64,000 nt of DNA from Emergencia timonensis (GTDB taxonomy: Bacteria > Bacillota > Clostridia > Peptostreptococcales > Anaerovoracaceae): the NCBI RefSeq assembly GCF_900086585.1, contig NZ_FLKM01000009.1, positions 1,302,001 to 1,366,000 of the forward strand. The letters run 5' to 3'. Numbering within the stretch: position 1 is the stretch's first letter; every line of letters starts with the position of its first letter. Positions 28,801-39,212 of this stretch are shown piece by piece. The translations under genes were made by a program, and so were the position numbers. The notes beneath the pieces are model-generated. The model ran no database searches, was not told the origin of the DNA, and saw only the letters and a program-made list of their open reading frames with translations.

Positions 28801-30451
28801 CGATCTTCGCTTAGGGCGGGTCTGCTTGGCAAGAACTGATATTACGGAGTCTGTACGGGAACAGCAGGGACTTTTAAACATGATCGCCTATACCTTCGAA
28901 TTGGCAGGCTTTATTGATATTAACAGCCGATCTTTTACGATGTATACCCGACAGACCGTACTGCAGAATCTATCTCCCTTTATTGAAGAGGATTACGCAT
29001 TAGCAGCCGAACGCTTTACCAGCCGTTTTTGCACAGAAGAGGAGCGGGAAGAAGTGCGAACCCAGTTTAACATGGAGACCATGCAGAAAAGACTTGCTGA
29101 AAAGCCGGCAGGCTATGACTTTGTTTTTAACTATCAAACAGAGGATAGCACGCGCTTTAAACAGATTAACGTACTATGGGGTGATGAGAACCATCAGACG
29201 ATTTGTATGGTGCGGGCCGATGTGACCGACATGCTGACAGCGGAAAGGCAAGCGAAACAGGCGTTGGAGCAGGCGCTGGATCTTGCAGAGGAGGCTAATC
29301 GGGCAAAGAGCGGATTTCTATCCTCCATGAGCCACGATATCAGAACACCGATGAACGCGATTGTCGGGATGACAACACTGGCAGCAGCTCAGATTGATAA
29401 TCGGGAGCGAGTGGCAGATTGCCTGCAGAAGATCTCTATTTCCAGCAAACACCTATTGAGCCTCATCAACGATGTGCTGGATATGAGCAAAATCGAACGG
29501 TCAAATATCACATTAAATCATATGAAGATAGATTTGCCAGAGTTGGTGGAACAGCTATCGGCCATCATGTCTCCGCAGGCAAAAGATGGGGGCCTGCAGT
29601 TGAACATTCGATTAGAAGCGCTGAAACATCCGGCGTTTTACGGAGATTCTCTGCGTATCAGCCAAATTTTCATCAACATCCTGAGTAATGCAGTCAAATT
29701 CACACCAGAGGGCGGAAATGTGGACTTCCTCGTGGAAGAAGTAGAGCCGATAAACGGCATAGAATATGCTCGTTATCGTTTTACAATCAGTGATACCGGC
29801 ATTGGAATGCCGGAAGAATTCCTTGAAACCATCTTTGAACCATTTAATCGCAGTCGCGCCGTATCAAATATCGAGGGTACCGGACTGGGCTTAAGTATTA
29901 CAAAGGGACTGATCGATCTGATGGATGGCGTCATTTCTGTAGAAAGTGAAATCAATAAAGGATCTGCATTCACAGTGGAACTGGAATGCAAAGTGGCACA
30001 GGATACGGGAGAAACCAAATGGGAACCCAGACAGACCGCCCCTGCTTTCGAAGGAGACAGTCGATTTAATGGCCGCCTGTTTTTAGTTGCAGAAGATAAT
30101 GCAATCAATTCAGAGATTCTCTGTGAGCTGCTGCTGATGTACGGTGCAAAATCGGTGCTGAAGAAGGATGGGCTTCAAACGGTACGGGCGTTCCAGGAAG
30201 CAGAACCAGGAACCTTTGATGCCATCCTCATGGATATCCAGATGCCGGAGATGGATGGATATCAGGCGACTCGTGAGATTCGCAAGCTGGACAGGCCTGA
30301 CGCAAAAACGATTCCCATCGTTGCGATGACGGCAAATGCTTTCTCAGAGGACATCCAGCAATCAAAGGAAGTCGGAATGGACGCACACGTAGCAAAACCG
30401 ATTGACATCGATGTATTGTGCAGTACTTTAGAAAAAGTGCTGCATGGCTGA
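25820..30451 (+). CDS. Giant soluble multi-PAS hybrid histidine kinase
   Basis: A 1543-residue cytosolic protein with at least six PAS domains in series (about 10-115, 125-250, 258-375, 380-500, 503-610, 612-745) and further PAS-like segments to about 1140. Then come HisKA with His1172 (SHDIRTPMN), HATPase (about 1275-1390, SDTGIGMPEEF, GTGLGLSIT) and one receiver with Asp1472 (AILMDIQMPEMDG). PAS 1 and PAS 5 share a cysteine pattern CY-x8/9-PCxFC (Cys54, 64, 67 and Cys548, 559, 562), which could hold a metal or Fe-S cluster. The kinase follows the first one by 15 bases with GAGGAAAGG as ribosome site, so both are probably cotranscribed. Cognate targets are unknown. Confidence 0.93.
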   Translation: MAESKRLTMDQMTAVLDNEPVAIFVTALDDKQLLYANSLAKEYLRQPDGQIASCYQIAGFDRPCPFCKAEKMSRTELLVREYTRPADGRIYQLSGKIIDWADRVAHIEYIQDITAKKREEEQIKALKEELQTTFSRIPCGLCVYRMDGSKIYPVFHNPAFYEIMGYSQEHKSSVEQETTYLGVHREDLPLLRKKIGETIEQNGIMRHTYRLWNDLKGEYRFIQLDASVRVENDGSKTLYGVYSDVSGQMQLEEELKLANEKMLDIVNAIPGGVAVYQVSEICETVYFSDGVPELSGYTVDEYRTLIKDDAMKLTFQEDAAMVSEKLKEAMQTGTAADFEFRKQHRDGRIVWVHMQARQIGEEDGYPLIQCVYHNISSFKETQLELNHLINSIPGGIASFRVEENLFLPAFFSDGMIDLVGYSREECEKLAREDLLSIVYDPDQTRVAEAVKNALISGDVLDLSFRLCQKDGTLIWVRLNGRRIGPLLEKAKFYAVFTGMSTEARLFQSIANETTDGVYVIDKESYELLYANESKTLFREGPHSVGQKCYTALHGKNAPCAFCTLRNHLPDGEEHEINIDGTEKFYTARFIETDWSGIPAYVQYIRDVTEEVKTRNEKERLEQYFQTVIQNLPGGVAVIRYEKNGQMIPEYLSDGFALLTRMSKEDAWNFYKEDALIGVHPDDRTRVKEQLADYMAKGGAQYEQIYRLRKGFEGYMWVKTTFSIIQNKEGAGRIYAVYHDMTKEREEQEKLRQQFNDLIVQHYRTPGPDALIVGHCNISQDRILEIIDHTDSRLLDHFGTRRETFFTGLSSLIVEEAEQQRFLNTYLNGPALDAYKRKDTERILRCFVKLPKDEHGRYVQFKVNLVEAPDSGDITGILTVTDITESVVADKILHQLTISSYDYVIDLDLIHDTFKILTCSEDAWCLPSACGSHSKRVADMLQQRIVPRDQEQYAKALEPEEIRKRLEEKDHYTFAFSGEVGNGDIRTMNLTVSAIDLRLGRVCLARTDITESVREQQGLLNMIAYTFELAGFIDINSRSFTMYTRQTVLQNLSPFIEEDYALAAERFTSRFCTEEEREEVRTQFNMETMQKRLAEKPAGYDFVFNYQTEDSTRFKQINVLWGDENHQTICMVRADVTDMLTAERQAKQALEQALDLAEEANRAKSGFLSSMSHDIRTPMNAIVGMTTLAAAQIDNRERVADCLQKISISSKHLLSLINDVLDMSKIERSNITLNHMKIDLPELVEQLSAIMSPQAKDGGLQLNIRLEALKHPAFYGDSLRISQIFINILSNAVKFTPEGGNVDFLVEEVEPINGIEYARYRFTISDTGIGMPEEFLETIFEPFNRSRAVSNIEGTGLGLSITKGLIDLMDGVISVESEINKGSAFTVELECKVAQDTGETKWEPRQTAPAFEGDSRFNGRLFLVAEDNAINSEILCELLLMYGAKSVLKKDGLQTVRAFQEAEPGTFDAILMDIQMPEMDGYQATREIRKLDRPDAKTIPIVAMTANAFSEDIQQSKEVGMDAHVAKPIDIDVLCSTLEKVLHG

Positions 30452-30470
30452 TCGTGAATAACGCAATAGA

Positions 30471-30521
30471 AAGGGAACACCCTCATTAGAACGAGAAAAG
30501 TTTTAATGAGGGTGTTCCCTT
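30471..30521. terminator. Bidirectional terminator after the kinases
   Basis: AAGGGAACACCCTCATTA pairs with TAATGAGGGTGTTCCCTT, an 18-base perfect stem with a 15-base loop. It stands between the kinase operon and the convergent DUF4363 gene. Confidence 0.85.
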
Positions 30522-30550
30522 ATCTAATAGATGCAGTTATGCAGGGAATT

Positions 30551-30934
30551 TTATAAAATGTTTGCAAAGCTGATTTTTTCATTCTCATGGAGAAATTTTA
30601 ACTGCTCTTTTAAAGCCAGCAGTTCTCCGCTGCCGTTTGACACGTCTTTCGCCTTGATATACATCAGGGTCTTAGCAAAAGTGCTGTCTGCATCGTTGAC
30701 TTCCTGCGTATCAAGAAAGAAAAGAGCCCCTTTTCTGTATTCGTGCCAGCGGTCGTACTGCACTTTAAAATTGTCGTAGGCTTTGTCCCAATCCTCACCT
30801 TCAACGGCCGGCATGACAATATCCTCGCAATCCTTAATAATCTGATCTAAGTCCTGGCCGGAACTGTAATAGAAGATACCCCAGCAGCCGACCAGAATAG
30901 CCAGGGACAGAATAGAAATAAGAAGTGATCTCAT
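30551..30934 (-). CDS. DUF4363 family protein
   Basis: A 127-residue protein with one N-terminal membrane anchor (LLISILSLAILVGCWGIFYY) and a helical outer domain (DLDQIIKDCEDIVMPAVEG, WDKAYDNFKVQYDRW). It resembles DUF4363 proteins, which are commonly encoded after DUF421 genes. Here the start codon follows the DUF421 stop with no gap (TAAATG), which supports a joint complex. Function unknown. Confidence 0.75.
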   Translation of the reverse strand: MRSLLISILSLAILVGCWGIFYYSSGQDLDQIIKDCEDIVMPAVEGEDWDKAYDNFKVQYDRWHEYRKGALFFLDTQEVNDADSTFAKTLMYIKAKDVSNGSGELLALKEQLKFLHENEKISFANIL

Positions 30935-31597
30935 TTAATATGCCTCCCTTGAAAATTTTTGCCGCGGCTCAGGGTTAGGATATACGTGAAACATGCTATT
31001 GCCGTCATAGAAGGCGACAAAAACTTCGTTTAACGCAGTAATACCTTTTGCTTCGATCATGCACATCAAAGTGTCATAGTCGATGCCTGCCTTCGCCAGA
31101 TTTTCTTCATAGATTGCCCCGTCACTGACGACTACCAAAGGCAGCTTCTCTTGATCCGTCTTAGCAATAATTGATAGCTGTCCGTTTGATTCCATCACCG
31201 CGTATTCCACATCGGTAATAGAAGGACAGTTGCCGATTCTCAGTTGCTCGAAGAGATCGTTGATCGTAATACGAAGCCGCTCCATCTCTTTTACATTTAA
31301 CATTCCTTTATCGATAATGATACTGGGACGACCGTTTATAAAGTTTTTGAACTTCTCATTTTTAATTGAAACATAAGACAAGAGTACTTGTAAAAAGAGA
31401 AGTGTAAAAATCGCAACTGCACCATTGATCAGGGATGAAGACGGCGAATCAATCGGTATTGATGCCAATTCGGCGATCATAAACAGCACCACCATCTGAA
31501 ATGTCGACATCTTAGACAACTCTGATTTTCCCATGACTCTCAGCGCAAATAACACGACAACATATAAAATGAAAGTTCTAATACATACGATTAACAA
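30935..31597 (-). CDS. DUF421 (YetF-like) membrane protein
   Basis: A 220-residue protein with three N-terminal helices, including the family phrase LFALRVMGKSELSKMSTFQ, followed by a cytoplasmic two-layer domain (GRPSIIIDKGMLNVKEMERL, IKNEKFKNFI, LPLVVVSDGAI). I place the start at TTG 31597, because GGAGGTG stands six bases before it; longer in-frame forms read through this site. YetF family proteins in Bacillus are linked to germination, but the biochemical role is unknown. Cotranscribed with the DUF4363 gene. Confidence 0.85.
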   Translation of the reverse strand: MLIVCIRTFILYVVVLFALRVMGKSELSKMSTFQMVVLFMIAELASIPIDSPSSSLINGAVAIFTLLFLQVLLSYVSIKNEKFKNFINGRPSIIIDKGMLNVKEMERLRITINDLFEQLRIGNCPSITDVEYAVMESNGQLSIIAKTDQEKLPLVVVSDGAIYEENLAKAGIDYDTLMCMIEAKGITALNEVFVAFYDGNSMFHVYPNPEPRQKFSREAY

Positions 31598-31662
31598 AAT
31601 GCACCTCCAAATAATTAATAATACTATTGTGCACTCTGAAGGCATTTGATATACTTATATTC

Positions 31663-32841
31663 ATGCAAAAGAAACAAAAGAAAAATGAAAAATTGAATAA
31701 TACAAGGAAATTTAAAATTGCATATGTGTTCACATATGCGCCAATTGGCGTACTCTGTCCTCTAATTGGCCAATATTTGAGCAGTATCGGATTTTCAGGC
31801 ACGCAGATAGGAACGGTCACAGCAGTGAGCACGGCGGTAGCAATTTTTGCTTCGACGTTTTGGGGTGACAAGTATTCTAACTGCCGGGATGGAAGAAAGG
31901 TTATTTTCTTTTTATGCATCGCTGCTGCAGTTATGGCCTTGTTCAATTCCTTAATTACATCGTTTACAGTATTTACTGTTTTTTTTGGTGTCATGTACTT
32001 CTTTCAGGGGCCTGTTATGGGTTTAGCTGATGCTATGGTCCTCGAAACAGATGAGAACTTCGCTTCGATCAGACTGTGCGGGGCCGTCGGTTATGCACTG
32101 TCAGTATTTGCAGGCGGAAAAATCGGCGGCTTACTAGGTCTGGACAAGATCTTTTTCGTTTACGCCGTTACATTTGTCATCGGCGGTTTCATCGTAATGA
32201 CAATTAAATTGCAGAAGGTTCCTCTCCATAAAATAGAAGAGACTGCAAAGGCGAGGGAGAAGATCAAATTCTCGGAACTGCTCAAGGAGAAAAAAGCAGT
32301 CGCTTTAATTATCTGCGGGATCTTCATGTTTGGTACAAATGTAGCTAATAATACTTATTTCAGTTTCTTATTCAGAGATGGAGGGGGAACTGTAGCAGGC
32401 GTAGGAACCGCTTTTTTGCTAATGGTAGGAAGTGAAGCGCCTTTTATGGCTTTGGCGCCAAAGCTGGCAGGCAAGTTTTCACAGCAAAGATTGATTGCAG
32501 CGGCTATGATTCTTTCTGCCTTACGGTTTGGCTGGTATGCCAGCGGGCCATCCCATCAATGGCTGATTGCTTTGTTCTTTTTACAGGGGATGGTAAACGG
32601 AGTCCTGCTAGTAGAATATATGAAATACATTTCTTCCGTGGTTAACCCCAGAGTTATCGGTATTGCAGTGTCTGCCTTTTACGCCATCAGTTCCAATGGC
32701 GGTACGATTTTATGTAATTTCTTTGGCGGCGTAGCAATGGATCATTTCGGCAGCGTCGGCGTATATGGCTTATTTTCAGCGCTGAACGTGGTTGGTATTA
32801 TCATGTATTTTGCTTTCGGATTGCAGAAGAAGAAAAAATAG
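31663..32841 (+). CDS. MFS transporter
   Basis: A 392-residue, 12-helix major facilitator of the LacY/nucleoside-symporter-like group (MFS_1-like). Visible are YAPIGVLCPLIGQYLSSIGF in helix 1, STFWGDKYSNCRDGRKVIFF with the loop 2-3 signature, and PVMGLADAMVLE in the middle. Start is the ATG at 31663; there is no obvious Shine-Dalgarno, and a TATATT-like box lies very close, so the transcript may be nearly leaderless. It is divergent from the DUF421 gene with only 65 bases between. Substrate unknown. Confidence 0.88.
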   Translation: MQKKQKKNEKLNNTRKFKIAYVFTYAPIGVLCPLIGQYLSSIGFSGTQIGTVTAVSTAVAIFASTFWGDKYSNCRDGRKVIFFLCIAAAVMALFNSLITSFTVFTVFFGVMYFFQGPVMGLADAMVLETDENFASIRLCGAVGYALSVFAGGKIGGLLGLDKIFFVYAVTFVIGGFIVMTIKLQKVPLHKIEETAKAREKIKFSELLKEKKAVALIICGIFMFGTNVANNTYFSFLFRDGGGTVAGVGTAFLLMVGSEAPFMALAPKLAGKFSQQRLIAAAMILSALRFGWYASGPSHQWLIALFFLQGMVNGVLLVEYMKYISSVVNPRVIGIAVSAFYAISSNGGTILCNFFGGVAMDHFGSVGVYGLFSALNVVGIIMYFAFGLQKKKK

Positions 32842-32862
32842 AAAAAAGTTGAATAAATCATA

Positions 32863-32891
32863 TTGACAAAGGTAGAAATAGATGGTAAACT
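32863..32891 (+). promoter_or_regulatory. rRNA promoter P1
   Basis: TTGACA (32863-32868), 17 bases, TAAACT (32886-32891). The segment AGATGGTAA before and into the -10 box recurs in all four rRNA promoters. Confidence 0.85.
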
Positions 32892-32969
32892 AGTCAAGCT
32901 GTCTGAGAGAGACGGTCAGTACCAGTATCCACACCAGAAAGCGGTGAAAAAGGAAACTGAAAAAAGTGC

Positions 32970-32999
32970 TTGACAAGTCACCCTGAAAGATGGTAAAAT
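32970..32999 (+). promoter_or_regulatory. rRNA promoter P2
   Basis: TTGACA (32970-32975), 18 bases, TAAAAT (32994-32999). It is preceded by GAAAAAAGTGC, an A-tract that could act as an UP element, and is followed by AATCAAGCTGTCGC. Confidence 0.9.
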
Positions 33000-33059
33000 A
33001 ATCAAGCTGTCGCAATGAAGCGGCGAGCACTTACGGATTGAAAAAATTGAAAAAAGTGC

Positions 33060-33088
33060 TTGACAGAGTTTCACGAAGATGGTAAGAT
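33060..33088 (+). promoter_or_regulatory. rRNA promoter P3
   Basis: TTGACA (33060-33065), 17 bases, TAAGAT (33083-33088). The same GAAAAAAGTGC leads in, so P2 and P3 are copies of a unit of about 90 bases. Confidence 0.9.
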
Positions 33089-33147
33089 AATAAAGCTATC
33101 GCACGAGGTTAACACTTCGGAACGACGAAAACTTCTTAAAAAAGTTG

Positions 33148-33176
33148 TTGACAAAATTCGTCAAAGATGGTAAAAT
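33148..33176 (+). promoter_or_regulatory. rRNA promoter P4
   Basis: TTGACA (33148-33153), 17 bases, TAAAAT (33171-33176). It is the nearest promoter to the 16S gene, leaving a leader of about 280 bases. Confidence 0.9.
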
Positions 33177-33464
33177 ATCAAATGTTCGCTGGAATGCGAA
33201 CCACAGCAATCCTAAGGGGTTGCGGAGAACCTAGAAAACTTCATAGTGTAGAAATTTAGTCAGAGAGGACCACGGTCCTCAAAAAACTAAAAAGTAAGAA
33301 ACAATCAACACAGATTGGTAAACAAGATGTACATGATTAGTTTCCGACAATTCTAAACAAAACAACAATAATTTCGAAAGAAATGAATTGCGAACGCAGA
33401 AGCGTTTGATCCGAATCGGATCTGTTAATTAGATTTCAGAACCCTAGCGGGTTATGATATACCA
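33177..33464 (+). other. rRNA operon leader
   Basis: This is the transcribed leader between P4 and 16S. It holds short hairpins such as GTTCGCTGGAATGCGAAC and GAGGACCACGGTCCTC, and AT-rich spacer, as expected for antitermination and 16S processing stems. No reading frame or foreign element is seen. Confidence 0.6.
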
Positions 33465-34988
<1,524 letters not shown>

Positions 34989-35020
34989 AGACGAAAGTTT
35001 CTGCACTATGAGTTTTATAT

Positions 35021-35097
<77 letters not shown>

Positions 35098-35331
35098 CAA
35101 ACCTTTATGGTTTGCAAAACGTACCTTGAAAACTGAATAACGTATATCAAACAAACACAGAAATAACGAAATCGAGAAAATACAAACTAAGCAAGGTCTA
35201 AAAGACAATGCGGAGGGTATGATCTATGATTTCAACCGAGAAACCAGAAAAAGAACTAGAAAACCAATTCACAAGAGTTAGTTAACATAGTCAAAGAAGC
35301 CCTGATTAAACGCTAATCAGGCAGTTCACTT
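35098..35331 (+). other. 16S-23S spacer remainder
   Basis: Contains CCTTGAAAACTGAATAA, a phrase usual in Firmicute spacers, and an AT-rich stretch. Near the 23S gene CTGATTA-AACGC-TAATCAG forms a hairpin and CACTTGGTCAAGTG begins the 23S processing stem. Nothing else is seen. Confidence 0.6.
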
Positions 35332-38217
<2,886 letters not shown>

Positions 38218-38299
38218 GTGGTTTCAAGGAGAGTGTAGGTAGGATAGACGTTGTTCAGTATTGAGGGTATCCTCAGAAAAAAAGCATAAGAAGAAGAAA

Positions 38300-38415
38300 T
38301 CCGGTGACAACAGCGGGGAGGGCACACCTGTTCCCATCTCGAACACAGCAGTTAAGCTCCCCAGCGCTGATGATACTTGGCGGGCAGCCGCCTGGGAAAG
38401 TAGGACGTTGCCGGT
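38300..38415 (+). rRNA. rrf: 5S ribosomal RNA
   Basis: About 116 bases, with CACACCTGTTCCCATCTCGA, GTTAAGCTCCCCAGCGC and TGGGAAAGTAGGACGTTGCC. The ends are estimated from the pairing of CCGGTGACAA with TTGCCGG. The 80-base spacer from 23S carries only processing sequence. Confidence 0.95.
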
Positions 38416-38421
38416 TTCTGT

Positions 38422-38496
38422 GGCTCCATGGTCAAGCGGTCAAGACACCGCCCTTTCACGGCGGTAACCCGAGTTCGATTCTCGGTGGAGTCACCA
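38422..38496 (+). tRNA. tRNA-Glu (TTC)
   Basis: Acceptor GGCTCCA pairs with TGGAGTC (one G-T pair), the anticodon loop CTTTCAC gives TTC, and CCA is encoded. It lies only six bases after the 5S gene, so it is part of the rRNA transcript. Confidence 0.96.
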
Positions 38497-38507
38497 TTTT
38501 TTTTTAT

Positions 38508-38590
38508 GCGCGATTGGCGGAATTGGCAGACGCACTAGATTTAGGTTCTAGCGGGCGACCGTAGGGGTTCAAGTCCCTTATCGCGCACCA
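38508..38590 (+). tRNA. tRNA-Leu (TAG)
   Basis: Class II tRNA with a long variable arm. Acceptor GCGCGAT pairs with ATCGCGC, the anticodon stem is CTAGA/TCTAG with loop TTTAGGT (anticodon TAG), and CCA is encoded. Its final 18 bases are repeated exactly at 38780-38797, and a reversed copy of its T-arm occurs twice downstream. Confidence 0.96.
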
Positions 38591-38779
38591 TGAAAAAAGA
38601 GCAGAAATACTCTGCTCTTTTTTCATACGTGCACAATAAAGAATCGTAGGGACTTGAACCCTAAGAGGGCGTGAGCGTGAAGTGAGTCAGTCCGGTGGAG
38701 TGACGAATAGCGAACGTTCTGAGGCGACTGAAAAAGGAGCCGAAGAGGAAAGTCTTGAAGGCAAAGCCTGAAAAGGCGT
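38573..38779 (+). repeat. Tandem repeat unit 1: tRNA-Leu 3' end, terminator, inverted T-arm, GC-rich tail
   Basis: The unit is the last 18 bases of tRNA-Leu, then a terminator, then AGGGACTTGAACCC (38648-38661), which is the exact reverse complement of the tRNA T-arm at 38565-38578. It is followed by a tail of about 115 bases with phrases CGTGAAGTGAGTCAGT and GGCGACTGAAAAAGGAG. No protein is encoded. It is flanked at its right end by GTCCCTTATCG, which can pair with CGTAGGGAC at its inverted T-arm. Confidence 0.75.
38591..38625 (+). terminator. Terminator of the rRNA-tRNA operon
   Basis: TGAAAAAAGAGCAG pairs perfectly with CTGCTCTTTTTTCA across a seven-base loop. It starts at the first base after the tRNA-Leu CCA. 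Confidence 0.92.
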
Positions 38780-38980
38780 GTCCCTTATCGCGCACCAAAA
38801 AATCCCTACACCTTTTGGTGTAAGGGATTTTTTTATATAATCATAGGGACTTGAACCCTGAGAGCGCGAACGTGAAGCGAGACAGTTCGGTGAACTGTCG
38901 AGTAGAGAGCGGTCCAAGCCGACTGAAAGAGGAGGCGCAGGACGGCAGACTTTGCGAAGAAAAGGCTACTTGAAATCTAA
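38780..38980 (+). repeat. Tandem repeat unit 2: copy of tRNA 3' end, terminator, inverted T-arm, GC-rich tail
   Basis: The unit starts with GTCCCTTATCGCGCACCA, identical to the tRNA-Leu 3' end, without the rest of a tRNA. A second terminator hairpin follows, then again AGGGACTTGAACCC (38845-38858). The tail is similar to that of unit 1, e.g. CGTGAAGCGAGACAGT and GCCGACTGAAAGAGGAG. The two units have periods of 207 (tRNA ends) and 197 (inverted T-arms) bases, so they arose from one duplicated module and then drifted. Confidence 0.75.
38798..38834 (+). terminator. Second terminator hairpin behind the tRNA 3'-end copy
   Basis: AAAAATCCCTACACC-TTTT-GGTGTAAGGGATTTTTTT forms a stem with one offset pair and a long T-run. 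It is not the same sequence as the first terminator although it has the same position in the repeat unit. Confidence 0.85.
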
Positions 38981-38996
38981 TTTGCAATACAATTGC

Positions 38997-39025
38997 TTGA
39001 CAGGGGAGAATATATGTGTTAATAT
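38997..39025 (+). promoter_or_regulatory. Promoter for the surface adhesin
   Basis: TTGACA (38997-39002), 17 bases, TAATAT (39020-39025). A second possible -10 box TATAAT at 39073-39078 has only a weak -35 (GTGACT) at 39050. Either way the transcript has a leader of 130-180 bases with two hairpins. Confidence 0.75.
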
Positions 39026-39107
39026 ATTACTGTAAATAACTGTAATTATGTGACTGCGCATATGATGTACAATATAATAGAGTGATATTGTGTCTGCACG
39101 GTTATTC

Positions 39108-39134
39108 AAGGCGTATCGAGAGGTACGCCTTTTT
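39108..39134 (+). terminator. Leader hairpin 1 upstream of the adhesin gene
   Basis: AAGGCGTA pairs with TACGCCTT across an eight-base loop and is followed by TTT. It looks like an intrinsic terminator yet stands between promoter and coding region. Confidence 0.75.
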
Positions 39135-39161
39135 ATATACAGCAAAATATTTATATTATCT

Positions 39162-39192
39162 AAAACGACTGCAACTATTGCAGTCGTTTTTT
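39162..39192 (+). terminator. Leader hairpin 2 upstream of the adhesin gene
   Basis: AAAACGACTGCAA-CTA-TTGCAGTCGTTTTTT is a perfect 13-base stem with a T-run ending 20 bases before the start codon. A strong terminator in this place implies conditional read-through. Confidence 0.85.
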
Positions 39193-39212
39193 CTTTGACG
39201 AAAGGAGAAAAA

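Noticed and set aside
30531..30779. Plus-strand open frame opposite DUF4363
   Set aside because: It is Ser- and Phe-rich without a ribosome site; the minus-strand gene has family similarity and is coupled to DUF421.
32863..33176. Regularly spaced repeats as a CRISPR array
   Set aside because: The repeating parts are promoter boxes with A-tracts at unequal spacing upstream of rRNA; no cas genes are present.
38700..38760. GAGGAAAGTC in the repeat tail as the start of an RNase P RNA
   Set aside because: The remaining conserved RNase P RNA segments are absent and the unit is only about 200 bases.
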